Translations under genes and position numbers: made by a program
In this document: positions 42,166 to 51,649 of the stretch, in pieces
Position numbering within the stretch: position 1 is the stretch's first letter
Layout of the letters: every line of letters begins with the position of its first letter
Notes under the pieces: generated by a model
Told to the model about the DNA's origin: nothing
Database searches by the model: none
The model's input: the letters and a program-made list of their open reading frames with translations, nothing else
Assembly: GCF_043194295.1 (NCBI RefSeq)
Contig: NZ_JBAFVK010000016.1
Strand: one strand, 5' to 3'
Origin: Xanthobacter autotrophicus
GTDB taxonomy: Bacteria; Pseudomonadota; Alphaproteobacteria; Rhizobiales; Xanthobacteraceae
DNA length: 64,000 nt

Positions 42166-43773
42166 ATGCTGGTGCCGGCGGCCGATTATCAGGGCCTCAT
42201 CCGCGCCTTTTCCTGGCAGATTCCCGAGCGCTTCAACATGGGCGTGGCCTGCGCCGATGCCCATGCGGACGGCACGGGCAAGCCCGCGCTCATCTTCGTC
42301 GAGGAGAGCGGCAGCGTCCGCACCTACAGCTTCGACGAACTGACAGCCCTCACCAACCGCTTCGCCAATGCCCTGGTGGCGCGGGGCCTCACGCGCGGCG
42401 ACCGGGTGGCGGTGTTCCTGCCGCAGGCGCCGGAAACCGCCATCGCCCACATCGCCGCCTTCAAGGCGGGGCTGATCTCTGTGCCGCTCTTCACCCTGTT
42501 CGGCGACGAGGCGCTGGAGTTCCGCCTCGCCGCCTCGGGCGCGCGCGTGCTGGTGACCGACCTTACCGGCCTCGCCAAGCTCGAGCGGGTGCGCGGCCAT
42601 CTGCCGGACCTGGAGCATGTCTTCGTCATCGGGCCCGACACCGGCGGCGCATCCTCATTCGACGCCGCGCTGGAAGCGGCCTCCGACCGCTTCACGCCGG
42701 TGGATACGGGGCCGGACGATCCCGGCATCATCATCTTCACCTCGGGCACCACAGGGAACCCGAAGGGCGCGCTGCACGGCCACCGCGTATTGCTCGGGCA
42801 CCTGCCGTGCATCCAGTTCGTGCATCAATACATGCCCCAGCCCGGCGACCTGCACTGGACCCCGGCGGACTGGGCCTGGATCGGCGGGCTGTTCGATGTG
42901 CTCTTCCCCTCGCTTTATCTCGGCGTGCCCGTGCTCGCCCACCGGGCGAAGAAGTTCGATCCGGACGCGGCCATGGACCTCATGGCGCGGCACCATGTGC
43001 GCAACGTGTTCCTGCCGCCCACCGCCCTCAAGCTGCTGCGGCAGGCGGACGTGCGACACGACGGCCTGAAGCTGCGCTCGCTCCTCACCGGCGGCGAAAC
43101 GCTGGGCGCGGAACTGGGTGCCTTCGTGCAGGAGCGGCTCGGGGTGGAGGCACGGGAGATCTACGGCCAGACCGAGTGCAACCTGGTGGTGGGCTCCAAC
43201 TCCAGCTTCTTCCCCATCCGCCCCGGCGCCATGGGCAAGGCCATTCCCGGCCATGACGTGCGCATCGTTGACGACGAGGGCCACCCGCTGCCCACCGGCG
43301 CGGAAGGCCATATCGGCATCCGCCGCGGCGATCCGGTGATGATGCTGGAATACTGGAAGAACCCGGAGGCGACGGCGCAGAAATATGCTGGCGACTTCCT
43401 CCTCACCGGCGACATGGGCCGGCAGGATGAGGACGGCTATCTCTGGTACGTAGGCCGCAGCGATGATGTCATCACCTCGGCCGGCTACCGGATCGGGCCG
43501 GGGGAGATCGAGGACTGCATTCTCAAGCATCCGGCGGTGGCGCTGGTGGCGGTGGTGGGCGTGCCCGACCCGCTGCGCACCGAGGCGGTGAAGGCCTGGG
43601 TGGTGCTGAAGCCCACCGCCGTCCCCTCGGAGGCGCTGGCGAAGGAGATCCAGGATTTCGTGAAGACCCGCCTCTCCGCCCATGAATATCCGCGCCATGT
43701 GGCCTTCGCCGACACCCTGCCCATGACCGCCACCGGCAAGATCCTGCGGCGCGAGCTGCGGGCGCGGGGATAG
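42166..43773 (+). CDS. Acyl-CoA synthetase (AMP-forming)
   Basis: A 535-residue adenylate-forming enzyme that activates a carboxylic acid with ATP and CoA. The P-loop is FTSGTTGNPKG (191-201). YGQTECN near 335 and GDMGRQDEDGYLWYVGR near 418 follow. The hinge is SDDVITSAGYRIGPGEIE, and the catalytic C-terminal lysine is Lys525 in TGKILRREL. It resembles short/medium-chain (acetoacetyl- or acetyl-like) enzymes; chain length is not decidable. ATG at 42166 has GAGGGAG upstream and was chosen over one 14 codons earlier. Cytoplasmic. Confidence 0.88.
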   Translation: MLVPAADYQGLIRAFSWQIPERFNMGVACADAHADGTGKPALIFVEESGSVRTYSFDELTALTNRFANALVARGLTRGDRVAVFLPQAPETAIAHIAAFKAGLISVPLFTLFGDEALEFRLAASGARVLVTDLTGLAKLERVRGHLPDLEHVFVIGPDTGGASSFDAALEAASDRFTPVDTGPDDPGIIIFTSGTTGNPKGALHGHRVLLGHLPCIQFVHQYMPQPGDLHWTPADWAWIGGLFDVLFPSLYLGVPVLAHRAKKFDPDAAMDLMARHHVRNVFLPPTALKLLRQADVRHDGLKLRSLLTGGETLGAELGAFVQERLGVEAREIYGQTECNLVVGSNSSFFPIRPGAMGKAIPGHDVRIVDDEGHPLPTGAEGHIGIRRGDPVMMLEYWKNPEATAQKYAGDFLLTGDMGRQDEDGYLWYVGRSDDVITSAGYRIGPGEIEDCILKHPAVALVAVVGVPDPLRTEAVKAWVVLKPTAVPSEALAKEIQDFVKTRLSAHEYPRHVAFADTLPMTATGKILRRELRARG

Positions 43774-43852
43774 CTGGACCGGGATTGCTCAAGCCCGCGC
43801 GGCGTTTGAGCGTGACCCGCTTGGCGTCGGTCGCAGACCGAAGCCGACGGTC

Positions 43853-44467
43853 CTACTGCGCCGCCGGCGGCACCTGCTCGAGCGCGTCGCGGCACACGCT
43901 CTGGCGCAGCGGCGGGTCGTGGCGCAGGCGGCCGAACAGGATGTGGTCCTCCCACGTCCCGTTGATGCACAGATATTCCCGCGAGTAGCCCTCCCGCACG
44001 AAGCCGCAGCCCTCCAGCAGGCGGATGGACGGCTGGTTGGAGGGCATGCAGGCCGCCTCGATGCGGCGCAGGTGCAGCATGTCGTAGGCGACGGGCAGAA
44101 GCGCGGTCACCGCCGCCTTCATGTAGCCCTGCCCGGCAAACGGCGCGCCCATCCAGTAGCCGAGGCTCGCCGCCTGGCACACGCCCCGGCGCACGTTGGA
44201 CAAGGTGAGGCCGCCCAGCAGCGCATGGTCGGACTGGCGGAAGATGAAGAGCGGATAGGCCTCGTCGGCCACCATGTCCCGGGTGTAGCGCCGCAGGCGG
44301 CGGCGGAAGGCGCCGCGGGTGAGGTCATCCGCCGGCCACAACGGCTCCCACGGGGTGAGGAAGTCCCGGCTCTGCTCCCGCAGGTCCCGCCACGGCCCGA
44401 AATCCTTCATCTGGGGCAGGCGCAGATAAACGCCCTTGCCCTCGATGACGGGGAGCGGCTCGATCAT
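43853..44467 (-). CDS. GNAT acetyltransferase, RimJ/RimL type
   Basis: A 204-residue N-acetyltransferase. Core blocks are LGGLTLSNVRRG near 110, the acetyl-CoA pocket YWMGAPFAGQGYMKAAVTAL near 123-142, and LHLRRIEAACMPSNQPSIRL near 150, ending in LEGCGFVREG. The family acetylates the N-termini of ribosomal proteins or other amines; target unknown. ATG at 44467 (MIEPLPVI) is preferred; an ATG at 44491 would add eight residues. It is followed in the same direction by nothing close. Confidence 0.83.
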   Translation of the reverse strand: MIEPLPVIEGKGVYLRLPQMKDFGPWRDLREQSRDFLTPWEPLWPADDLTRGAFRRRLRRYTRDMVADEAYPLFIFRQSDHALLGGLTLSNVRRGVCQAASLGYWMGAPFAGQGYMKAAVTALLPVAYDMLHLRRIEAACMPSNQPSIRLLEGCGFVREGYSREYLCINGTWEDHILFGRLRHDPPLRQSVCRDALEQVPPAAQ

Positions 44468-44598
44468 TAGGACGGAACTCAGCGGCCACATGCTACGCCC
44501 CGAAGGAAATCCGTATCGACCCGGGGAGCAGGTCCACCCAAGCCGGGGCAGGTCAGGCGGGCACTCCCAGGACATGAACACGTGCCGGCCGGCACGCG

Positions 44599-44645
44599 AC
44601 GCGATCCGACCGGCGGATCACTCCAACTCACCAACGCGTACTCTA
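44599..44645. repeat. Degenerate intergenic repeat element
   Basis: The left part acgcgatccgaccgg and right part acgcgtactct resemble the two ends of the element at 54584-54650 (gcgcgacccgaccgg and gcgcgtactct). Low confidence because the middle differs. Confidence 0.3.
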
Positions 44646-45908
44646 GTGAACCTTCAAACGTTCCACCGCCCGTGCGGCTGACTCAAGGCCGCCCCCCGGA
44701 CCGATGGCGGTCAACGTCGGCCGGCCCCGGCCGATGAGGCCCTGCGCCGCCCGGCGCACCCCCGCCACGTCCACCGCATCCACCCGCGCCACGATCTCCT
44801 CCACTGGAATCACCCGACCAAAGCCGAGGATCTGCCGGGCGAGCTGGTCCGCCCGCGCGCCGGAGCTTTCCAGCGCGGCAAGCAGCCCCACCTTCATCTG
44901 CGCCTTGGCCCGAGCCACCTCCAGCTCGGTCACGGTCTCCGCCGTGTCGAGGATCTGGTCGATGACGGCGTTGCTCAGCTCCTCCACGTCGCCGGTGTCG
45001 GTGCCGGCATAGACGCCGAACAGGCCGGTATCCTGATAGCTCCAATGGAAGGCATAGATGGAATAGCAGAGGCCGCGATCCTCGCGCACATCCTGGAACA
45101 GGCGCGAGGACATGCCGCCGCCGAGCACGTTCGCGAGCACCTGCACGGCGTGATACTCGGGGTCCTTGTAGGAACAGCCTTCCAGCCCCAGCAGCACGTG
45201 CACCTGCTCCAGGTCGCGGGCGACGAGCCGGGTGCCGCCGCCATAGGCGGCCTGCGGCAGCTCCGGCTTGGTGGCGGGGGCGATGATCTTCAGCCGCTGG
45301 CCCGCCTCCTCCACCAGACGATCGTGGTCCACCGCGCCAGCGGCGGCCACCACCATGCGGGGCCCACGATAGGTGCGCCCGAGATAGGCGCCGAGCTGGT
45401 CGCGGCTGAAGGCCCGCACCGTGTCCGGCGTGCCGAGGATGGAGCGGCCCACGCTCTGGCCGGGGAAGGCCTGCTCCTGGAACAGGTCGAACACCAGGTC
45501 GTCGGGGGTGTCCATGACCGCGCCGATCTCCTGCACGATCACGTTCTTCTCCCGCTCCAGCTCGTCGGGGGCGAAGGCCGGCTCGGTGAGAATGTCGGCG
45601 AGGATGTCGATGCCGAGGCCCACGTCCTCCCCCAGCACGCGGACATTGTAAGTGGTCTGCTCCACGGAGGTCGCGGCATTGATGTCGCCGCCTACCTGCT
45701 CGATCTCCTCGGCGATACGGCGGGCGGAGCGCCGGCGTGTGCCCTTGAAGGCCATGTGCTCCAGCAGGTGGGAGATGCCGTGCTCGTTCTCCTGCTCGTC
45801 CCGCGCCCCCGCGCCCACCCAGATGCCGAGGGAGGCGGTGCCGAGGTGGTTCATTTCGTCAGTGATGACGGTGACGCCGTTGTCGAGGACCGAAATCTTC
45901 ACGCTCAT
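44643..45908 (-). CDS. M16-family zinc metallopeptidase
   Basis: A 421-residue peptidase of the mitochondrial processing peptidase-like branch. The inverted zinc motif is His47-Leu-Leu-Glu50-His51 in HLLEHMAFKGT. The downstream zinc-ligand glutamate is expected near residue 125. The substrate-site R/Y block is in EDRGLCYSIYAFH near 265-277. Probably a cytoplasmic or envelope-associated peptidase. ATG at 45908 overlaps the thrC stop by four bases (ATGA), so it is translationally coupled to thrC, a pairing common in alphaproteobacteria. Confidence 0.9.
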   Translation of the reverse strand: MSVKISVLDNGVTVITDEMNHLGTASLGIWVGAGARDEQENEHGISHLLEHMAFKGTRRRSARRIAEEIEQVGGDINAATSVEQTTYNVRVLGEDVGLGIDILADILTEPAFAPDELEREKNVIVQEIGAVMDTPDDLVFDLFQEQAFPGQSVGRSILGTPDTVRAFSRDQLGAYLGRTYRGPRMVVAAAGAVDHDRLVEEAGQRLKIIAPATKPELPQAAYGGGTRLVARDLEQVHVLLGLEGCSYKDPEYHAVQVLANVLGGGMSSRLFQDVREDRGLCYSIYAFHWSYQDTGLFGVYAGTDTGDVEELSNAVIDQILDTAETVTELEVARAKAQMKVGLLAALESSGARADQLARQILGFGRVIPVEEIVARVDAVDVAGVRRAAQGLIGRGRPTLTAIGPGGGLESAARAVERLKVH

Positions 45909-47317
45909 GCCGCCGCGCCCCGCGCAATGCGCGACCGGGCGCGGATGAAGGTCTCGATGGCGGCAAGATCGTTGGGCAGCACGCTGACACTCTCCCGGCG
46001 GGTCAAGAGGTCCGCCATGTGGGGCGGCAGAGCCGGACGATGGCCGGTGGCGGCTTCCACCGCGTCGGGGAACTTGGCGGGATGAGCAGTGGACAGCACC
46101 ACCTGCGGCACCTTGGCCGCGTGCTCCACCTTGTCCGCCACCGCAAGGCCCACCGCCGTGTGGGGGTCACAGAGATAGCCGGCGGACTGGTAGAGCTTGG
46201 CGATGGTCGCGGCGGTCTCCGGCTCGTCGGCCCGGCCGGCAGAGAAGTCGGCGCAGATGGCGGCGAGCGCATTGCGCGGCACGCTGAAGGACCCCGACTG
46301 GGCGAGCGAATCCATCAGCTGGCGCAGCGCCGCGCTGTCACGGTCCAGGGCCTCGAACAGCAGGCGCTCGAAATTGGAGGAGATCTGGATGTCCATGGAC
46401 GGCGAGGTGGAGGGCAGAACCCCCTTCACCTCATAGCGGCCGGTGTCCAGGGTGCGCACCAGGATGTCGTTGACGTTGGTGGCGATGGTGAGGTCGCGGA
46501 TGGGCAGGCCCATCTTCTTCGCCACGAAGCCGGCGAGGATGTCGCCGAAATTGCCGGTGGGCACCACGAAGGAGACTTCGCGATGGGGCGCGCCGAGGGC
46601 GGTGGCGGCATAGAAATAATAGACCACCTGGGCGACGATCCGCGCCCAGTTGATGGAATTCACTCCCGCCAGCGCCAGGGAATCGCGGAAAGCGTGGTGG
46701 TTGAACATGGCTTTGACTAGGTTCTGGCAGTCGTCGAACGTGCCTTCCACGGCGATGGCATGGACGCTCGGCGAATTCACCGTAGTCATCTGCCGGCGCT
46801 GCACCTCGGATACCCGGCCGTGCGGATAGAGGATGAAGACATCCACCGCATCCGAGCGTCGGAACGCCTCGATGGCCGCGCTGCCGGTGTCACCGGAGGT
46901 GGCGCCGACAATGGTGGCCCGGCTGCCGCGCGAGGCCAGCACATGGTCCATCAGCCGGGCGAGCAACTGCATCGCCACGTCCTTGAAGGCCAGCGTCGGG
47001 CCGTGGAACAGCTCAAGGATGAAGCGGTTGGCGTCGATCTGCGTCAGCGGGGCCACGGCCGGATGGCGGAAGCCCGCATAGGCGTCGTCGATCATCAGGT
47101 CGAGGGCGCGCGGCGGCAGTGCGTCAGCCACGAACGGGCCGATCACCGCCTTTGCCACGGCTGCGTAGGGTTTTCCCGCCAGCGCGGCGATCTCGTCCCT
47201 CGAAAGGGTCGGCCAGGCCTCAGGCACATAGAGGCCGCCGTCGCGCGCAAGCCCCGCAAGCAGCGCGTCGGAAAAGGAGAGAACGGGAGCTTCACCACGG
47301 GTGGAAACGTAACGCAC
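45905..47317 (-). CDS. thrC: Threonine synthase
   Basis: PLP enzyme that converts O-phosphohomoserine to threonine, the end of the route started by homoserine dehydrogenase at 51.65 kb. The PLP lysine is Lys112 in HGPTLAFKDVAMQ (105-117). ATSGDTGSAAIEAF near 143-156 binds the phosphate, and later VPTGNFGDILAGFVAKKMG holds the cofactor. Length (470 residues) is the long type common in proteobacteria. ATG at 47317; its end overlaps the M16 gene start. Confidence 0.94.
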   Translation of the reverse strand: MRYVSTRGEAPVLSFSDALLAGLARDGGLYVPEAWPTLSRDEIAALAGKPYAAVAKAVIGPFVADALPPRALDLMIDDAYAGFRHPAVAPLTQIDANRFILELFHGPTLAFKDVAMQLLARLMDHVLASRGSRATIVGATSGDTGSAAIEAFRRSDAVDVFILYPHGRVSEVQRRQMTTVNSPSVHAIAVEGTFDDCQNLVKAMFNHHAFRDSLALAGVNSINWARIVAQVVYYFYAATALGAPHREVSFVVPTGNFGDILAGFVAKKMGLPIRDLTIATNVNDILVRTLDTGRYEVKGVLPSTSPSMDIQISSNFERLLFEALDRDSAALRQLMDSLAQSGSFSVPRNALAAICADFSAGRADEPETAATIAKLYQSAGYLCDPHTAVGLAVADKVEHAAKVPQVVLSTAHPAKFPDAVEAATGHRPALPPHMADLLTRRESVSVLPNDLAAIETFIRARSRIARGAAA

Positions 47318-47524
47318 GGAGCCTCGACCTGATCTTCGGCCGCATGTCGGGCCACGCGGTAAACTAACCGCAAGCGGCCTTGGGCGAAAGGCGGTTGGTA
47401 AAGGTCGCGGCGTTCATCGGCAGGCCGGGCAGCGTAAGATGTGGATCCAGCCCTGCCTTCACCGGAAAAAGCTTCGGCGCGGATGGGACGGAGCCTGCCC
47501 GCACCATCCGCGCGAAACGCTGCC

Positions 47525-49543
47525 TCAGCTGCGCGCCCGCACGTAGCGGCCGGGCGCGTCCTCGATGGGGGTGAGCCGGTCGCCGCCGATGGCGCGGGCT
47601 GGCACCTCGTCGGGATGCTGGGCGCTGAACCAGGAGATCCAGTCCGGCCACCACGAGCCGGCATTCTCCCGCGCGCCCTCAAGCCACAGGTCGAAGCTGG
47701 GCCCGGTCGGGCCGTCCGCCCAATATTGGTACTTGCCCCTCGCCGGCGGGTTCACCACCCCAGCAATGTGGCCGGAGCCGGCGAGCACATAGCGCACCGG
47801 GCCGGACAGCAGATTGGCGCCGATATAGACCGAGTTGGGCGGCGCGATGTGGTCTTCCTTGGTGGCGAGCGAATAGACCGGCACCGCAATCTTGTGCACG
47901 TCGATGCGCACGCCGCCGAGTTCCGCGAGCCCGCGGGCAATGTTGTTGGTGAGGTAGCAGTTGCGCAGATAGAAGGAATGGTTCGCCGCCGGCATGCGGG
48001 TGGAATCGGCGTTCCAGAACAGCAGGTCGAAGGGGAACGGCGCTTTGCCCTTCATGTAGTTGTTCACCACATAGGGCCAGATCAGGTCGTTGGAGCGCAG
48101 CAGGTTGAAGGCGGACGCCATCTTGCTGCCCTCCAGATACCCCATGTCCTTCATCTTGCGCTCGATGGAGGCCAGCTGGTCCTCGTCCACGAACACCTTC
48201 AGGTCGCCCGCATGGGTGAAGTCGATCTGGGTGGTGAGGAAGGTGGCTGAGGCGATGCGGTCGTCGCCCGTGGCGGCCATGTAGGCGAGGGTCGTGGCGA
48301 GCAGGGTGCCACCCACGCAATAGCCCATGGCATGGGCCTGCCGCTCGCCCGAGGCGATGGCCACCTGGTCGAGGGCGGTCATGATGCCGTCGCGCATGTA
48401 GTCGTCGAAGCCCTTGGTGGCCAGCCGGGCATCCGGATTGACCCAGGAGATGACGAACACGCTGACGCCCTGGTCCACCAGCCACTTGATGAAGGACTTC
48501 TCAGCGGTGAGGTCGAGGATATAGAACTTGTTGATCCACGGCGGCACGATCAGGAGCGGCGTCTTCTTCACGCTCGCGGTCGTGGCCTCATACTGGATGA
48601 GCTGCATCAGCTCGTTTTCGTAGATCACCTTGCCCGGGGTGGTGGCAAGATTGCGGCCCACCTCGAACGCACTCATGTCCGTCTGGCGGATCTTGAGCGT
48701 GCCCTTGCCCTCGATCAGGTCGGCGGTGAGGTTGCGCATGCCCTTCACGAGATTCTCGCCGGACGAGCTCATGGTCTCGCGGATCAGCTCGGGATTGGTC
48801 ATCACGAAATTCGAGGGCGAGATGGCGTTGGAGACCTGGCGGACCAGGAACTCGGCCTTGTGCTTGAGGTGCGGGTCGAGGCCCTCGGCCTCCTCCACCA
48901 TGTCCTCCGCCCATTTGGCGGTGACAAGATAGGCCTGCTTGAGCGCGTCGAAGATCGGGCTTTCGCTCCAGCCCTGGTCCTTGAAACGGGCGTCCCGGGC
49001 GTCGGGCTTGGTGACGGGCGCCACCTCCTCCCCCGCGAGGCGCTTCAGGGTGTTGGCCCAGACCGAGAGATAGCCGGCCATCAGGCGAGACTGGGCCTCC
49101 ACCGTGCGCTGGGGATCGGCCATCCAGTATTCGGCCACATGGCTGACGGTCTTGAGCGCGTCGGCGATGTCCTCGGCCATGTCGTCGGTATTGGCCGGCT
49201 TGCGCGGCGTCAGATAGGCCGCCATGGCCTTGCCGCCCTCCTCCATCATCTGGGCGAGATTGCGGGCGAGAACCTCGACATCCACCCCGCTGCGCGCGCC
49301 TTCACCGGCGGCCGAGGACCCGGTGGCAGGCGTTCTCGAACTGGAGCTGGCGCCGGACGCCGGCTTGGCGGACGCGCCCTCCGCTGGCGCGCTCCTGGTC
49401 TCCGACGCCCTGCCGGCAGCCTGCTTCGGCGCCTCGGCCGGTGCCGGAGGCACCACGGTCAGGTGGGGCGCGGGCATCTCCACGGGCGGAGCCATGCCTG
49501 AGCCATTTCCTGCCATGTTCGACGTTTCCTCTGCACGGGACAT
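47525..49543 (-). CDS. phaC: Class I polyhydroxyalkanoate synthase
   Basis: Polymerises (R)-3-hydroxyacyl-CoA (mainly 3-hydroxybutyryl-CoA) into storage granules. The alpha/beta-hydrolase core has the lipase-like box GYCVGG with nucleophile Cys409. Asp564 in TKEDHIAPP and His592 in GSGHIAGVV complete the triad. The 672-residue length exceeds the roughly 590 of well-known class I enzymes because of an N-terminal low-complexity part (residues 1-85, rich in Ala, Pro, Ser). ATG at 49543 has AAAAGGGA upstream. No phaA, phaB or phasin gene is in view. Confidence 0.95.
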   Translation of the reverse strand: MSRAEETSNMAGNGSGMAPPVEMPAPHLTVVPPAPAEAPKQAAGRASETRSAPAEGASAKPASGASSSSRTPATGSSAAGEGARSGVDVEVLARNLAQMMEEGGKAMAAYLTPRKPANTDDMAEDIADALKTVSHVAEYWMADPQRTVEAQSRLMAGYLSVWANTLKRLAGEEVAPVTKPDARDARFKDQGWSESPIFDALKQAYLVTAKWAEDMVEEAEGLDPHLKHKAEFLVRQVSNAISPSNFVMTNPELIRETMSSSGENLVKGMRNLTADLIEGKGTLKIRQTDMSAFEVGRNLATTPGKVIYENELMQLIQYEATTASVKKTPLLIVPPWINKFYILDLTAEKSFIKWLVDQGVSVFVISWVNPDARLATKGFDDYMRDGIMTALDQVAIASGERQAHAMGYCVGGTLLATTLAYMAATGDDRIASATFLTTQIDFTHAGDLKVFVDEDQLASIERKMKDMGYLEGSKMASAFNLLRSNDLIWPYVVNNYMKGKAPFPFDLLFWNADSTRMPAANHSFYLRNCYLTNNIARGLAELGGVRIDVHKIAVPVYSLATKEDHIAPPNSVYIGANLLSGPVRYVLAGSGHIAGVVNPPARGKYQYWADGPTGPSFDLWLEGARENAGSWWPDWISWFSAQHPDEVPARAIGGDRLTPIEDAPGRYVRARS

Positions 49544-49756
49544 GGGTCATTCCCTTTTAGCGGGCCGTTACGGAAGGCTCGGTCCATCTTTATCGGTACG
49601 CGCCTGTCCTTCATACTCTGTCAAAGTGACGGGATCGAGCCTCTGGCGAACACAGCCAGCGCGCAACCACAGGATCATGTCGGGACCGTTTATGCAAAGT
49701 CCATCAATGCGAAACCTCCCCGTGGCAAGTGTGCAGCGCAGCGCTATAAGGAACGC

Positions 49757-50101
49757 ATGACCCAGGTTGCGACCCCATCGGCCGGCCCCCGCCCGACGCC
49801 GCTCCACCCCCTGCCGCACTGCGTGCGCGCGACCGCCCTCGCCGACGATCCGGCCGGCGGAGGAGCCCTGCTGCGCGCCACTTTGGCCGGCGCCCTGCTG
49901 TGCGCCCTCGCCGCCTGCGCCGGCACCGAGGGCCTGCCGGGCCTGACGCCGCCACAAACCAACGTGCGGGAGGTGCCGGACAATGCCTTCCCGACCATCG
50001 GCACCACCGCACCGTCGAAGCGCCCCCCGCCCCTCACCCCGGAAGCCCAGCAGAAGCTGCAGCGCGACCTGGAAAACCTCGCCCGCACCCAGGAAAAATA
50101 G
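49757..50101 (+). CDS. Small lipoprotein-like protein
   Basis: The frame gives 114 residues, but the only secretion signal is LLRATLAGALLCALAAC. The lipobox LAAC (residues 51-54) lies too deep for the ATG at 49757 to be the natural start. GGAGGAG at 49859-49865 sits just before CTG codons at 49868 and 49871, which would give a normal 16-17-residue lipoprotein signal. A non-ATG start is therefore possible. The mature part (CAGTEGLPG onward) is short, proline-rich and ends QKLQRDLENLARTQEK. Function unknown. It is divergent from phaC and precedes an aminotransferase gene. Confidence 0.55.
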   Translation: MTQVATPSAGPRPTPLHPLPHCVRATALADDPAGGGALLRATLAGALLCALAACAGTEGLPGLTPPQTNVREVPDNAFPTIGTTAPSKRPPPLTPEAQQKLQRDLENLARTQEK

Positions 50102-50256
50102 CCGGCCGCGCCCAATCGGATGAATGCTGCAGTGCGGTGGACAGGGTTCTGCCGCACTCCCATCGCAATCATCGCTTTTCCAATCGCACAACAGTGCTAA
50201 AAAGCCCGACTGCCGCGCCGGGAGACCAGTAACAGCGCGGCCTCTGGAGCCCTGAG

Positions 50257-51477
50257 ATGACGACCGATTTCCACCGCATTCGCCGGCTGCCGCCCTACGT
50301 GTTCGAGCAAGTGAACCGCGTGAAGGCCGCCGCTCGCAATGCCGGGGCGGATATCGTCGACCTCGGCATGGGCAATCCCGACCTCGATGCGCCCGCGCAT
50401 GTGATCGAGAAGCTCAAGGAAACCATCGGCAAGCCGCGGACGGACCGCTATTCGGCGTCGAAGGGCATCCCCGGCCTGCGCCGCGCCCAGGCGAACTATT
50501 ACGAGCGCCGATTCGGCGTGAAGCTGGATCCCGACAAGCACGTGGTGGCCACCCTTGGCTCGAAGGAAGGCTTCGCCAACATGGCGCAGGCCATCACCGC
50601 ACCGGGCGACGTGATCCTGACCCCCAACCCGTCCTATCCGATCCACGCCTTCGGCTTCCTGATGGCCGGCGGCGTCATCCGCTCGGTGCCGGTGGAGCCG
50701 GGGCCGGAGTTCTTCCACGCTATGGAACGGGCGGTGCAGCACTCCATCCCCAAGCCCATCGCGGTGGTGCTGTGCTATCCGTCCAACCCCACGGCCTGCG
50801 TGGCGGACCTGGAATTTTACAAGGACGTGGTGGCCTTCGCGAAGAAGAACGACCTCATCGTCCTTTCCGACCTCGCCTATGCCGAGCTGTATTTCGACGA
50901 CACCCCGCCCCCCTCGGTGCTTCAGGTGCCGGGTGCCATGGACGTCACGGTGGAGTTCACCTCCATGTCCAAGACCTATTCCATGGCTGGCTGGCGCATG
51001 GGCTTCGCGGTGGGCAACGAGCGCCTCATCGCCGCCTTGTCGCGGGTGAAGTCCTACCTTGATTACGGCGCCTACACCCCGATCCAGGTGGCGGCGACGG
51101 CGGCGCTCAACGGCCCGCAGGAGTGCATTGCCGAGATGCGCGAGACCTACAAGAAGCGGCGTGACGCGCTGGTGGAGAGCTTCGGCCGCGCCGGCTTCCC
51201 GGTGCCCTCGCCCCGCGCCTCCATGTTCGCCTGGGCACCTATCCCCGAGCCGTTCCGCGCCATGGGCTCGGTGGAATTCGCCAAGCTGCTCATCGAGAAG
51301 GCGGACGTGGCCGTGGCACCGGGCGTCGGCTTCGGCGAGCACGGGGACGATTTCGTCCGCATCGCCGTGGTGGAGAACGAGCAGCGCATCCGCCAGGCGG
51401 CGCGCAACATCCGCCGCTTCTTCGAACAGGCGGGCACGACGCTCCACAATGTGGTGCCCCTCAGCGCCGCGCGCTGA
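50257..51477 (+). CDS. Class I/II aminotransferase (AlaC/LL-DAP aminotransferase-like)
   Basis: A fold-type I PLP aminotransferase of 406 residues. The PLP lysine is Lys239 in SMSKTYSMAGWRMGF, the phosphate-binding arginine is in GWRMGF, and NPSYPIH near 124-130 and YPSNPTA near 174-180 shape the cofactor pocket. The closest families use alanine/pyruvate or LL-diaminopimelate. It precedes the homoserine dehydrogenase gene, a pairing seen in many alphaproteobacteria. Substrate is uncertain. A terminator hairpin follows at 51479. Confidence 0.87.
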   Translation: MTTDFHRIRRLPPYVFEQVNRVKAAARNAGADIVDLGMGNPDLDAPAHVIEKLKETIGKPRTDRYSASKGIPGLRRAQANYYERRFGVKLDPDKHVVATLGSKEGFANMAQAITAPGDVILTPNPSYPIHAFGFLMAGGVIRSVPVEPGPEFFHAMERAVQHSIPKPIAVVLCYPSNPTACVADLEFYKDVVAFAKKNDLIVLSDLAYAELYFDDTPPPSVLQVPGAMDVTVEFTSMSKTYSMAGWRMGFAVGNERLIAALSRVKSYLDYGAYTPIQVAATAALNGPQECIAEMRETYKKRRDALVESFGRAGFPVPSPRASMFAWAPIPEPFRAMGSVEFAKLLIEKADVAVAPGVGFGEHGDDFVRIAVVENEQRIRQAARNIRRFFEQAGTTLHNVVPLSAAR

Positions 51478-51478
51478 T

Positions 51479-51515
51479 ACCAAGGGCCGGTGAGCCTCCC
51501 TCCCCGGCCCTTGGT
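51479..51515 (+). terminator. Terminator-like hairpin after the aminotransferase gene
   Basis: A 12-bp perfect stem (51479-51490 with 51504-51515) and a 13-nt loop, immediately after the stop codon. Followed by tcagc, not a T-run. It suggests that hom has its own promoter. Confidence 0.6.
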
Positions 51516-51540
51516 TCAGCCGCACGGCACTTGAGCTTCC

Positions 51541-51618
51541 CCTCCCGGCACCGGTCGAAGACCGGGCCATTGGGGGAGGAGTGGTGCATCCGGGCGCCGC
51601 GCGCTAAAAGCGCGGCGC
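51541..51618 (+). promoter_or_regulatory. Structured leader upstream of hom
   Basis: Two hairpins lie between the aminotransferase terminator and hom. 51541-51579 folds as cctccc/gggagg, ggc/gcc and ccggtc/gaccgg around a GAA loop. 51594-51618 pairs gcgccgcgc with gcgcggcgc and is followed by tttcc. The second looks like an attenuator hairpin. No Thr- or Ile-rich leader peptide was seen, so amino-acid attenuation is only a possibility. Confidence 0.35.
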
Positions 51619-51649
51619 TTTCCAACAGGCGAAGAACCGGTCCGATCCC

